Below are positions 1 to 7,104 of a DNA stretch of 64,000 bases, one piece after another (the first letter of the stretch is position 1; every line of letters begins with the position of its first letter). The notes below the pieces were generated by a model, which was not told where the DNA came from, ran no database searches, and saw only the letters and a list, made by a program, of their open reading frames with translations. The DNA is from an uncultured Bacteroidota bacterium (GTDB taxonomy: Bacteria; Bacteroidota; Bacteroidia; Flavobacteriales; Flavobacteriaceae). The position numbers and the translations under genes are program-made. The stretch spans positions 1 to 64,000 of the forward strand of contig CACNQM010000005.1 of the NCBI GenBank assembly GCA_902622595.1, written 5' to 3'.

Positions 1-891
1 TTTCAAATTTCAAAAAATATAGCTTTAAATACAGGTATAAATTATAAAGCATTAGATGAAAAAAATGCTTACAGTAACTTGCAACATGTAGTTGGAATAA
101 AATTTAATTTTGGTAAAGGTGACTCAGATGGAGATGGTGTACCTGACAAGAAGGATCAATGTCCAGATCTTCCTGGACTATCAGAGTTAGGCGGATGTCC
201 TGATTCTGATGGAGATGGTATTTCAGATTTGGTTGATCAATGTCCAAACAAGCCTGGTTTAAATTCTATGAGAGGTTGCCCAGATACTGATGGAGATGGT
301 TTTTCAGATTTGTCTGATCCATGCCCAAACAACGCTGGAATAAACGGAGAGCCATGTCCTGATTCAGATGGTGACGGTTTAAATGATAACACTGACAATT
401 GCCCAAATGAAGCAGGGCCTGAATCAAACGGTGGTTGCAAATTAGTAGATGTTGATAATGATGGCATTCCAAATATTGATGATAGTTGTCCAAATGAGGC
501 TGGAGAAAAGAGATTAAATGGATGTCCAAAAATGCCAATATCTTTATCTATTTTTCTTAACAGTTATTCGGATTATTCATTTGACTTTGATAGTTATGAA
601 TTAAGTCAAGTCCAGATTTCAAATATTTCTGATTTAAGTAAAATATTAATTAAATACGATTATATAAAGCTCAATATAGATGGACATGCATCATCGGAAG
701 GAGAATCTGAATACAATATGCAACTTTCTCAAAATAGATCCAATTCCGTTAAAAACACTTTAATTAATAATGGTGTTAAAGATTCAAGATTAAAAACAAG
801 AGCTTACGGAGAAAGTATGCCTAGTTATCCTGACTTTCCCCTAAGTGAGAGGAAGAAGAATAGAAGGGTTAAAATATCTGTTGAAAACTAA
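1..891 (+). CDS. OmpA family outer membrane protein with TSP3 repeats (5' partial)
   Basis: The frame is open from the first base, so the gene starts left of the window; the TTG at 79 is internal. The visible part begins with what looks like the last strands of an OmpA-type beta-barrel (ending IKFNFGKGDSD). About five calcium-binding thrombospondin type-3 repeats follow (DSDGDG...D.CP pattern, bases 121-530), then a C-terminal OmpA/MotB peptidoglycan-binding domain (DGHASSEGESEYN; closing NRRVKI). Proteins of this build are abundant in Bacteroidota outer membranes and tether them to peptidoglycan. The stop overlaps the stop of the convergent oxidoreductase gene by four bases. Family call is firm; substrate or specific role unknown. 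Confidence 0.93.
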   Translation, partial: FQISKNIALNTGINYKALDEKNAYSNLQHVVGIKFNFGKGDSDGDGVPDKKDQCPDLPGLSELGGCPDSDGDGISDLVDQCPNKPGLNSMRGCPDTDGDGFSDLSDPCPNNAGINGEPCPDSDGDGLNDNTDNCPNEAGPESNGGCKLVDVDNDGIPNIDDSCPNEAGEKRLNGCPKMPISLSIFLNSYSDYSFDFDSYELSQVQISNISDLSKILIKYDYIKLNIDGHASSEGESEYNMQLSQNRSNSVKNTLINNGVKDSRLKTRAYGESMPSYPDFPLSERKKNRRVKISVEN

Positions 892-2318
892 ATATTAAGT
901 TCCCAACCTTTTCTGTATTCTCTTGTAAGAAATTGATTAGCTTGTTCAAAGTTAGTAATAATCATATTTTTACTGTCGTAATCAAGTCTTTTTCTACCAA
1001 TAAATACATTACTTCTAGGAGACCTTTTTAACAACCCACTTCTAACAGCCACGTTACCAAGTAAAACAACTTCAGAAATTGGTCCTGCAACATCAAATCC
1101 GGAATTTAGATTTTTATGTTTATCACTACCATATCCATCTACAATTGCTTCAACCCAAGATGTATAATGATTAAATGCATTGTCTGGAATTCCATCAAAC
1201 TGCCCCTTATCAACAACCTCTCCACCAATATATAACTTCGCTCTAGTTCCATAATCATTACATGATATGATACCTTTTTCACCATGTATGAGTATTCCTC
1301 CTATTCCAATATCTTCTTTAATTTGCTCAGGTTGAGATGGTCTTAGACCACCATCCATCCATGTAAACTTAACTTTTGAATCATTTATTTCCGAAGGATT
1401 AAACCTATATGTAACAATTGAGCTGGCAGGAACAGAAGAGTCAGATACATCAGCCGGAGTGTAAGATCTAACATAAGGTTGTCTTGAAATACTAGCCTCA
1501 ACACTGTAAGGATCGTATAAGCCAAGAGCTTTAATTGGAACGTCCATCAAGTGACAGCCCATATCACCTAGTGAACCAGTACCATAGTCCCAATACCCTC
1601 TCCAATCAAAGGCATGAAGACCAGGTATGTAACCATTATTTTTTTCTGGCCCAGCCCATAAGTCCCAGTTCATCCCTTCAGGTTTTTTAGAATTATCAGG
1701 CTTTGAAATACTAACTCCTTGAGGCCATACTGGTCTATTAGTCCATCCATCAACACTATCCACCTTTCCTATTTTACCATCTTTAATCCATTTTTGAATT
1801 AGTTTTTGATCAGGGTTAGAAGAACCTTGATTACCCATCTGAGTAACAACTTTCTGTTTTTTAGCAAGTAATGTTAAGTGCCTAGCCTCTTTAACATTAT
1901 GAGTTAATGGTTTTTGAACATATACATGTTTATTTCTTAGCATTGCAAACTCTGCAATATTTGCATGTGTATGATCTGGTGTTGTTACTATCACAGCATC
2001 AATATCTTTGTTTTTATCAATCATTTCTCTGTAATCAATGTAAAATTCAGCATCAGGGAATTTATTTCTTATTGCAACAGATCCATTGGCATTTGGATGT
2101 ACATCACATAGAGCAACAATGTTTGCATATTTACTTGCAGCAGTTCGACTGACATCTGCTTGACCTTGACCATGAAGACCTATACCTGCTATATTTACCT
2201 TGTCACTAGGAGCAATAAAACCTTCTCCACCCAATACATTTCTGGGCACAATAAATAACGATGAGGCTAATGCAGAATTTTTGATAAATTTTCTTCTTGA
2301 ATTATTTTTTGAGGGCAT
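888..2318 (-). CDS. Gfo/Idh/MocA family oxidoreductase with Tat signal
   Basis: A 476-residue NAD(P)-dependent oxidoreductase-type protein. The N-terminus carries a twin-arginine signal (SRRKFIKNSALASS), so it is probably exported folded, with cofactor, to the periplasm. A Rossmann fold follows (IAGIGLHGQGQ), then the family lysine in VQKPLTHNVKEA, where Gln replaces the usual Glu of EKP. The C-terminal half is the alpha/beta substrate domain (GSLGDMGCHLMDVP). Bacteroidota encode many exported members of this family, linked to sugar or sugar-acid metabolism, but nothing here fixes the substrate. It lies 32 bases after the DUF3089 gene on the same strand and may be cotranscribed with it. ATG start. 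Confidence 0.9.
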   Translation of the reverse strand: MPSKNNSRRKFIKNSALASSLFIVPRNVLGGEGFIAPSDKVNIAGIGLHGQGQADVSRTAASKYANIVALCDVHPNANGSVAIRNKFPDAEFYIDYREMIDKNKDIDAVIVTTPDHTHANIAEFAMLRNKHVYVQKPLTHNVKEARHLTLLAKKQKVVTQMGNQGSSNPDQKLIQKWIKDGKIGKVDSVDGWTNRPVWPQGVSISKPDNSKKPEGMNWDLWAGPEKNNGYIPGLHAFDWRGYWDYGTGSLGDMGCHLMDVPIKALGLYDPYSVEASISRQPYVRSYTPADVSDSSVPASSIVTYRFNPSEINDSKVKFTWMDGGLRPSQPEQIKEDIGIGGILIHGEKGIISCNDYGTRAKLYIGGEVVDKGQFDGIPDNAFNHYTSWVEAIVDGYGSDKHKNLNSGFDVAGPISEVVLLGNVAVRSGLLKRSPRSNVFIGRKRLDYDSKNMIITNFEQANQFLTREYRKGWELNI

Positions 2319-2350
2319 AGTTTTTAATTTTAGTGTTTTACATCTGTAAT

Positions 2351-3376
2351 TTAATAATTATTTTTCAAAAACCATTGCTTAACTCTAAGTTTAGCATTTT
2401 CTCTAATGTCTACCCAAAATAAATTAATATCTGCAAAATGATAGTCCTTGATTGTACTAAAAAAAAGCTTACCAGGTAGGTTTGGAACAGTTGACCAAAT
2501 CATGCCATCGATTAGCTTAATATTTAAGCTTTTAGGAAAAATTTTCAAGTTTCTGTAAAGTAGTCCTTTATGTAAACTTTTATCAGTCTCAGTTGATTTA
2601 TCCCAAGTTATAGGATTTGAAGTTACACCCCCCCTAAAGTATTCTTCATAGGTGTTTTTTCTCGGATATTTATTGATCTTATATGTATTCCAAGCTACAA
2701 AACCTCCAATTTCGTCAGGCGAAGTCATTGGCTTTAAATAATCAAACTCATCTGGATCTACTTTCCATCCAACTAAATATGCAGCAATTAACTTATTTTG
2801 GATTTTTTTGCCGTCAATAAACTCCGAAATAAGTCTTTTTGCGTGAAAAGTGCCTTGACTATGCGAGGCAATTATAAATGGTCTACCTCTATTATAATTA
2901 TTAATGAAATAGGTGAATGCATCTCTTATATCACTGTAAGCTAGATCTAAAGCCTTTTTTCCATCAGTTTCAAATTTTTCATTAAAAACTCTCAAGTGGG
3001 CTTGTCTATAATAAGGAACATACAAGTTTCCAGATTCAATCCAAGCAGATGCTTGATATTTAACTGGTCTATTTAAAACATCATTTCTTATATATCTGTC
3101 CCATATGTCTGAATTCCAGGCCTTTAAATCTTTACCATCAATCAAAGTAGGATATATAAAAAAAACGTCTGCATCTTTTATTTCTTTATTTTCATCGTAA
3201 AAATCAGAAATTATATTTGGAATTTTTCCTGGTATGACTGCCCAGCTTTCACTTTTACTATAATCAGGCTTTTTTATTTCAGGAGCTTTTTCAAATTCAT
3301 ATGTCTTGTAAGAAATTTTACAGCCTGTTATGAACCAAAAAAGCACATATATTTTAAAAAAATTTCTTTTAAACAT
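2351..3376 (-). CDS. DUF3089 family lipoprotein, alpha/beta-hydrolase-like
   Basis: 341 residues. The N-terminus reads as a lipoprotein signal (FWFITGCKIS), placing the protein on the periplasmic face of a membrane. The body matches the DUF3089 pattern as I know it: an early DVFFIYPTLIDG strand, a nucleophile-elbow-like SHSQGT (SxSxG) and a late aspartate/histidine region (KDYHFADINLFW). Together these suggest a serine hydrolase of alpha/beta-hydrolase fold, though no substrate is established. It is divergent from the SOD gene with only 22 bases between the starts. The upstream TAAATTTG box belongs to the other strand, and I see no -7 box for this gene. Confidence 0.8.
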   Translation of the reverse strand: MFKRNFFKIYVLFWFITGCKISYKTYEFEKAPEIKKPDYSKSESWAVIPGKIPNIISDFYDENKEIKDADVFFIYPTLIDGKDLKAWNSDIWDRYIRNDVLNRPVKYQASAWIESGNLYVPYYRQAHLRVFNEKFETDGKKALDLAYSDIRDAFTYFINNYNRGRPFIIASHSQGTFHAKRLISEFIDGKKIQNKLIAAYLVGWKVDPDEFDYLKPMTSPDEIGGFVAWNTYKINKYPRKNTYEEYFRGGVTSNPITWDKSTETDKSLHKGLLYRNLKIFPKSLNIKLIDGMIWSTVPNLPGKLFFSTIKDYHFADINLFWVDIRENAKLRVKQWFLKNNY

Positions 3377-3385
3377 ATAATATTA

Positions 3386-3393
3386 TAAATTTG
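3386..3393 (+). promoter_or_regulatory. Promoter -7 box of the SOD gene
   Basis: TAAATTTG fits the Bacteroidota -7 consensus TAnnTTTG exactly. TTTC at 3363-3366, 19 bases upstream, matches the -33 TTTG at three of four positions. The box ends five bases before the ATG at 3399, so transcription should begin at or next to the start codon. Confidence 0.7.
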
Positions 3394-3398
3394 TTTTT

Positions 3399-3932
3399 AT
3401 GAAAAATTCAATATCAAAATTAATTATAATTTTTCTTCTATTAACAACCTTTGGATGTAATCAAAAAGAAGATGTAATTTCAATAAAAAAAACTATAAAA
3501 CCTTTAAACAACTCGCCAATCTCTGGAACTGTTATGTTTACACAAAAAAATGATTCGGTCTACCTAGAAGCTCACGCCTATGGAATTGAGCCCGGAAAAA
3601 AAGCACTTCATATTCATGAAAATGGTGATTGTTCTTCAGAAGATGGTTTAAGTACAGGAGGGCATTGGGACCCTTATGGAACAAAACATAGTAAATGGGG
3701 TGACCCTGATGGGTTTCATTTAGGAGCTGTAGGTAACTTTGAAGTTGATAGTATCGGTCATGGTATGATGAAATTTGCTACTGATTTATGGTGTATTGGT
3801 TGTGAAGAAGAAAATGACATACTAAACAAAGCAGTAATTATCCATAATGGTGCAGATGACTTTGTTTCTCAGCCTTCTGGGGCATCTGGAATGAGAATTG
3901 GTTGCATGGAGATCAATTTATCTGAATTATAA
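3399..3932 (+). CDS. sodC: Cu/Zn superoxide dismutase lipoprotein
   Basis: 177 residues with a lipobox (LTTFGC, Cys20), so a membrane-anchored periplasmic enzyme dismutating superoxide to peroxide and oxygen. Copper ligands are visible as His71, His73 and His149, the bridging His is His89 (GGHWDP), and zinc ligands are His97 and His107. The fourth zinc ligand, an Asp three residues after the last zinc His, is replaced by Ala110 (HLGAVGN). The active-site Arg is kept (GMRIGC, Arg166). A CIGC pair (132-135) sits just before the last copper strand. It is near oxyR, so it may belong to an oxidative-stress group. It has its own promoter and probably no 5' leader. Confidence 0.93.
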   Translation: MKNSISKLIIIFLLLTTFGCNQKEDVISIKKTIKPLNNSPISGTVMFTQKNDSVYLEAHAYGIEPGKKALHIHENGDCSSEDGLSTGGHWDPYGTKHSKWGDPDGFHLGAVGNFEVDSIGHGMMKFATDLWCIGCEEENDILNKAVIIHNGADDFVSQPSGASGMRIGCMEINLSEL

Positions 3933-3935
3933 TAC

Positions 3936-3959
3936 TTGACCTCTAGTCAATTATTTTTT
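3936..3959 (+). terminator. Probable terminator after the SOD gene
   Basis: TTGAC, a five-base loop and GTCAA form a short stem followed by TTATTTTTT. It overlaps the last codons of the convergent acyltransferase gene. The stem is only five pairs, so efficiency is uncertain. Confidence 0.5.
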
Positions 3960-4650
3960 CTAATTGTATTGTAATATTCTCAATTGAGCTTTTGTTTATA
4001 TCTTTTCTTAATGGCTTCATAATTTCAAGTGAAAAATTTTTTTTAGTGTTAATCACTCGTAATCCATTTCTTTGAAAAACAGACATAAAACCTGATATCT
4101 TAATAGGAACTACCAGAGGATTATTAGACTTTATTATGTGAGCAGTCCCTTTTCTAATTGGTTTTGAATTATCTGTTGTTCCTCTTGGAAAAGTTATTAC
4201 CCATCCATCTTTCAGGGCAAGTTTAATTTTATCAGGATCTTCTGATCTAATATCTCGTGACACAGACTCCCCAGAATCTCTCCAGCTTCTTTGAACTAAA
4301 ACAGCCCCCGCATATGTTAGTAGTTTTGTAATTAAGGACTTTTTCATAGTCTCTAGAGATGCTATATAATAAAGATTTGTTTTTGGACTTATTAGATATT
4401 TTGGTTTTTTAACTGAGTCAATTCTTCCTTTAACAGACGAATTAAACACATGTAACATAGCTATAACATCGTAAAAGTAAGTTTGGTGATTGCTAACAAA
4501 GAGCACATTAGTTTCAGGAAGATCGATTAAATTTTTTGAGCCTTTAATTTCAAATCTATTGTTCCTAAAAGTTCTATGAGTAATAAAACCAACAATACCG
4601 ATTATTAATTTTTTAAGAAGGATTGTTTGGCCAAAAATATTTTTTTTCAA
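3943..4650 (-). CDS. PlsC-family 1-acylglycerol-3-phosphate acyltransferase-like protein
   Basis: 235 residues with the acyltransferase signature. Motif I reads SNHQTYFYD, where His and Asp are separated by five residues rather than the usual four. Motif III reads TFPRGTTD in place of FPEGTRS, and a VPIKISG-like motif IV follows. Such enzymes transfer an acyl chain to lysophosphatidate or related lysolipids at the inner membrane; this variant may use another acceptor. The start is TTG (minus strand 4650-4648); the nearby ATG is out of frame. It is divergent from oxyR across 115 AT-rich bases and convergent with the SOD gene. Confidence 0.82.
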   Translation of the reverse strand: MKKNIFGQTILLKKLIIGIVGFITHRTFRNNRFEIKGSKNLIDLPETNVLFVSNHQTYFYDVIAMLHVFNSSVKGRIDSVKKPKYLISPKTNLYYIASLETMKKSLITKLLTYAGAVLVQRSWRDSGESVSRDIRSEDPDKIKLALKDGWVITFPRGTTDNSKPIRKGTAHIIKSNNPLVVPIKISGFMSVFQRNGLRVINTKKNFSLEIMKPLRKDINKSSIENITIQLEKIID

Positions 4651-4765
4651 AACATTTTATTAAAACATAAATATAAAAACATATGCAATATTAGTATTTA
4701 ACATTTCTTTAATTTTAAATAATAAAATTTTATTTAGTTTTGAAATAATATAAATTAATCTTATA

Positions 4766-5698
4766 ATGACAATTACTCAACTTAAATATACATTAGCTGT
4801 TGCCGAGCATGGTAATTTTACTACTGCTTCTGAAAAGTGTTTTGTTACGCAACCAACACTAAGCATGCAAGTTCAAAAATTAGAGGAAGAACTTGGAATT
4901 ACTATTTTTAATAGATCAACTAAACCACTTCAAGTAACAGAGGTTGGTGAAAAAGTATTAAACCAAGCAAAAAAAATTATTGAAGAATCAACAAGAATGA
5001 ATGATGTAATTTCTGAAGAGAAAGGAACTATAGGAGGAACTTTAAAAGTAGGAATTATTCCAACTGTATCATCAACATTGCTACCTCTATTTCTCAATAT
5101 TTTCACTAAAAAGCATAAAAATGTAAATTTAAAAATTGAGGAGTTAAACACTGAGACGATCATTAATAAACTTAATGACAATTCAATTGACTGTGCAATT
5201 GCAGCTACTCCACTGAACAATGATAATATACTAGAAAGACCTCTTTATTATGAACCATTTATTGCCTACGTTCCCAAACACCACCATTTGTCAGGGAACA
5301 GTTACTTAGAAGTAGATGACTTATCTAATGGAGGATTATTAATTCTAAAAGATGGGCATTGTTTCAGAAATCAAGTTTTAAATCTTTGTACACTTGAAGA
5401 TCTTAACAAACAATATGAATTAAAAAGTGGGAGTTTTGAAACATTGATTAATTTATCAAATAACGGGCCTTGGATGACTATAATACCATATTTACATTCT
5501 AATAATCTACCAGCAAAAAATATTGAAAACCTTATCCCTTTTCAAGATCCTGCTCCTGCTAGAGAAGTTAGCATGATATATTCAAAAAGTCAGTTAAAAC
5601 TCCCTGTAATAAATGCATTAATGTCAAATATATCCTCTGTAATAAGAGGTCAAATAAAATATAACGACATTAAGATTATGTCGCCAGTTTCAGTTTAA
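4766..5698 (+). CDS. oxyR: LysR-type hydrogen peroxide sensor/regulator OxyR
   Basis: 310 residues. The N-terminal winged helix-turn-helix is typical of LysR regulators (TQPTLSMQVQKLEEELG), followed by the periplasmic-binding-like effector domain. Two cysteines nine residues apart in KDGHCFRNQVLNLC fall at positions 199 and 208. These are the same numbers as the redox pair of E. coli OxyR, which forms a disulfide on peroxide exposure and activates transcription. The gene is divergent from the acyltransferase and 0.8 kb from a periplasmic SOD. The upstream region lacks a clear TAnnTTTG box. Regulation of peroxide defence is inferred from family membership and the Cys pair. Confidence 0.95.
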   Translation: MTITQLKYTLAVAEHGNFTTASEKCFVTQPTLSMQVQKLEEELGITIFNRSTKPLQVTEVGEKVLNQAKKIIEESTRMNDVISEEKGTIGGTLKVGIIPTVSSTLLPLFLNIFTKKHKNVNLKIEELNTETIINKLNDNSIDCAIAATPLNNDNILERPLYYEPFIAYVPKHHHLSGNSYLEVDDLSNGGLLILKDGHCFRNQVLNLCTLEDLNKQYELKSGSFETLINLSNNGPWMTIIPYLHSNNLPAKNIENLIPFQDPAPAREVSMIYSKSQLKLPVINALMSNISSVIRGQIKYNDIKIMSPVSV

Positions 5699-5716
5699 GT
5701 CTTTATATCTAAATAA

Positions 5717-5747
5717 TTTGGCAAGAAGTTATTTAAGCTTATATTTG
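5717..5747 (+). promoter_or_regulatory. Promoter of tRNA-Pro(TGG)
   Basis: TTTG at 5717-5720, a 19-base spacer and TATATTTG at 5740-5747 match the Bacteroidota sigma-A promoter at every defined position. The tRNA begins 12 bases after the -7 box. Confidence 0.85.
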
Positions 5748-5758
5748 CATCTCTTCCA

Positions 5759-5833
5759 CGGGGTGTAGCGTAGCCCGGTTATCGCGCCGCGTTTGGGACG
5801 CGGAGGTCGCAGGTTCGAATCCTGCCACCCCGA
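5759..5833 (+). tRNA. tRNA-Pro (anticodon TGG)
   Basis: 75 bases fold as a cloverleaf. The acceptor stem CGGGGTG/CACCCCG has discriminator A, and the D-arm is GCG..CGC. The anticodon stem CCGCG/CGCGG carries loop TTTGGGA (anticodon TGG), and the T-arm GCAGG/CCTGC has loop TTCGAAT. CCA is not encoded. It reads CCN proline codons. Confidence 0.97.
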
Positions 5834-5837
5834 CAAA

Positions 5838-5866
5838 AAATGGGCTTTAAATATAAAAGCCCATTT
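5838..5866. terminator. Bidirectional hairpin terminator between tRNA-Pro and the DUF4278-like gene
   Basis: An 11-base-pair stem (AAATGGGCTTT with AAAGCCCATTT) lies just after the tRNA and just after the end of the minus-strand gene. On the minus strand it is followed by six T, making a strong intrinsic terminator for that gene. On the plus strand the T-tract is weak. Confidence 0.85.
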
Positions 5867-5883
5867 AATTAAAGTTTACATTT

Positions 5884-6069
5884 TTATAGAGATAATTCTA
5901 CACCTCTATATAATCCTCTCTTTTTGTTAGAATTACTTTTTTTTGATGAACTCTCGTCGAACTTAACTCCCCTATATGTTCCATGAGAAAGTCTTGAATC
6001 AGAAGATGAAATATCATTTTGGTTATATTTAACACCTCTGTATGTAAAACTTGATATATTAGATTTCAT
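5884..6069 (-). CDS. Small DUF4278-like protein with three YRGV motifs
   Basis: 61 residues from the ATG at 6069; an upstream in-frame ATG at 6093 would add eight residues. I prefer 6069 because the motif then starts close to the N-terminus, as in DUF4278 proteins, and the upstream 28-codon frame then ends before it. The protein is three copies of a short motif (TYRGVKY, TYRGVKF, LYRGVEL) joined by Ser/Lys/Asn-rich linkers. There is no signal peptide or membrane segment. As I recall, DUF4278 is best known from cyanobacteria and has no assigned function. The gene sits between two proline tRNAs, has a strong terminator behind it and a GC-rich leader-like element in front. Confidence 0.6.
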   Translation of the reverse strand: MKSNISSFTYRGVKYNQNDISSSDSRLSHGTYRGVKFDESSSKKSNSNKKRGLYRGVELSL

Positions 6070-6080
6070 TAATTTCAGAT

Positions 6081-6167
6081 TTATATTAAACATATTGAAA
6101 CGATTTTTCCGGATGCGTTCTCTCCACCCGCGACTATATTATTAATCCCAGTCCACACGGGAATCAT
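6081..6167 (-). other. GC-rich leader element: structured RNA or 28-codon upstream ORF
   Basis: Bases 6101-6160 contain 30 G/C of 60, against 6 of 60 in 6181-6240. Read on the minus strand, CCCG (6161-6158) can pair with CGGG (6130-6127) and GACU (6153-6150) with AGUC (6135-6132). The same CCC can instead pair with GGG at 6149-6147, so two hairpins exclude each other. The stretch also reads as an uninterrupted 28-codon frame (MIPVWTGINNIVAGG...) from ATG 6167 to TAA 6081, ending 11 bases before the preferred start of the DUF4278-like gene. TAAATTTA at 6170-6177 may be its -7 box. Whether it acts as RNA, peptide or both cannot be told from one sequence. Confidence 0.45.
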
Positions 6168-6177
6168 TATAAATTTA

Positions 6178-6412
6178 ATAAAAAATTATTGATTTGATAA
6201 AAAAATAATAGATTATTTATTAATATGGTAATTTGATATAGCTATTAATAAAAATTATTTAACAATATGTAAAATATTATTTCAAAATTGAATCATAACT
6301 TAAAACGTAAAATGTTTCTATTGCAAGTGAAAACTTTTAGTTTTTTATTTTTTAATCTGTCTTTTTTACACATAAATTCATAAATTTATAAATAACGTTT
6401 TATATAAACCAA
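6178..6412. other. AT-rich intergenic remainder with no recognised gene
   Basis: This is the rest of the only gap above 300 bases. It is extremely AT-rich. I see no ORF of note and no tRNA or known RNA family. A small AAAACT-TTT-AGTTTT hairpin at 6330-6344 is followed by T-rich sequence, and a TAAATTTA-like box lies about 30 bases before the next gene. Confidence 0.5.
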
Positions 6413-6901
6413 ATGAAAAAAATATTAATACTTATAACAATATTTGGACTAATGTCCTGTAATCTTGATGACAGTTTTAAAGGGTTCATCCAAGATAATG
6501 ACGAAAAATCTGAAATTATTGTAAAACTTGCTGATTCATACTTAGCAGGTAACTTTGATATGGCTAGAGATTATTTTACACCAGACGGCAAACATTTCTT
6601 TAATAATTTAGAATTTGATGTTGATGGAATTATTGATGGATACAATTCTCATTCATTAATTTTTAAAGACATTAAACACAACGATAGAGAAGTATACACT
6701 GCAACTTTTACTGATGGAACTGTTGAAACGTTTCATGATTTTGATTGGTCCGCAACATCAATTTTGACTGGCAAAGAATACAGTTATCCATGTCACTGTA
6801 GATGGGTTTGGGTTGAAGATAAGATAGCTAGCACTACATGCTATGTTGATCCAGCTGCTATTTTTGAAGAGGCTGCAATTTATGCAGAAAGCCAAAATTA
6901 A
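6413..6901 (+). CDS. Small lipoprotein, possibly NTF2-like
   Basis: 162 residues with a lipobox (IFGLMSCNLDD), so an exported lipid-anchored protein. The mature part has a helix (KLADSYLAGNFDMARDYF) followed by alternating strands, an arrangement seen in SnoaL/NTF2-like cone folds. Three cysteines are concentrated in the second half (YPCHCRW and a later TTCYVDP). I do not recognise a specific family or function. It is transcribed alone, toward the second proline tRNA. Confidence 0.6.
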   Translation: MKKILILITIFGLMSCNLDDSFKGFIQDNDEKSEIIVKLADSYLAGNFDMARDYFTPDGKHFFNNLEFDVDGIIDGYNSHSLIFKDIKHNDREVYTATFTDGTVETFHDFDWSATSILTGKEYSYPCHCRWVWVEDKIASTTCYVDPAAIFEEAAIYAESQN

Positions 6902-7002
6902 AGACTTAAATTAAATCTAACTTAACTAAGAATTTTTCGAAAGGTTTAGTCAGTCTTCTAGTTGCAATAACTTTGTAATTATACAATATTAAAACTTGAT
7001 CT

Positions 7003-7080
<78 letters not shown>

Positions 7081-7104
7081 AAAGGTTTGTTGTATATTTA
7101 TTTA

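Noticed and set aside
6330-6356. Terminator-like AAAACT/AGTTTT hairpin with T-rich tail on the plus strand
   Set aside because: Only one G-C pair, and no plus-strand gene ends upstream of it; probably chance in very AT-rich DNA.
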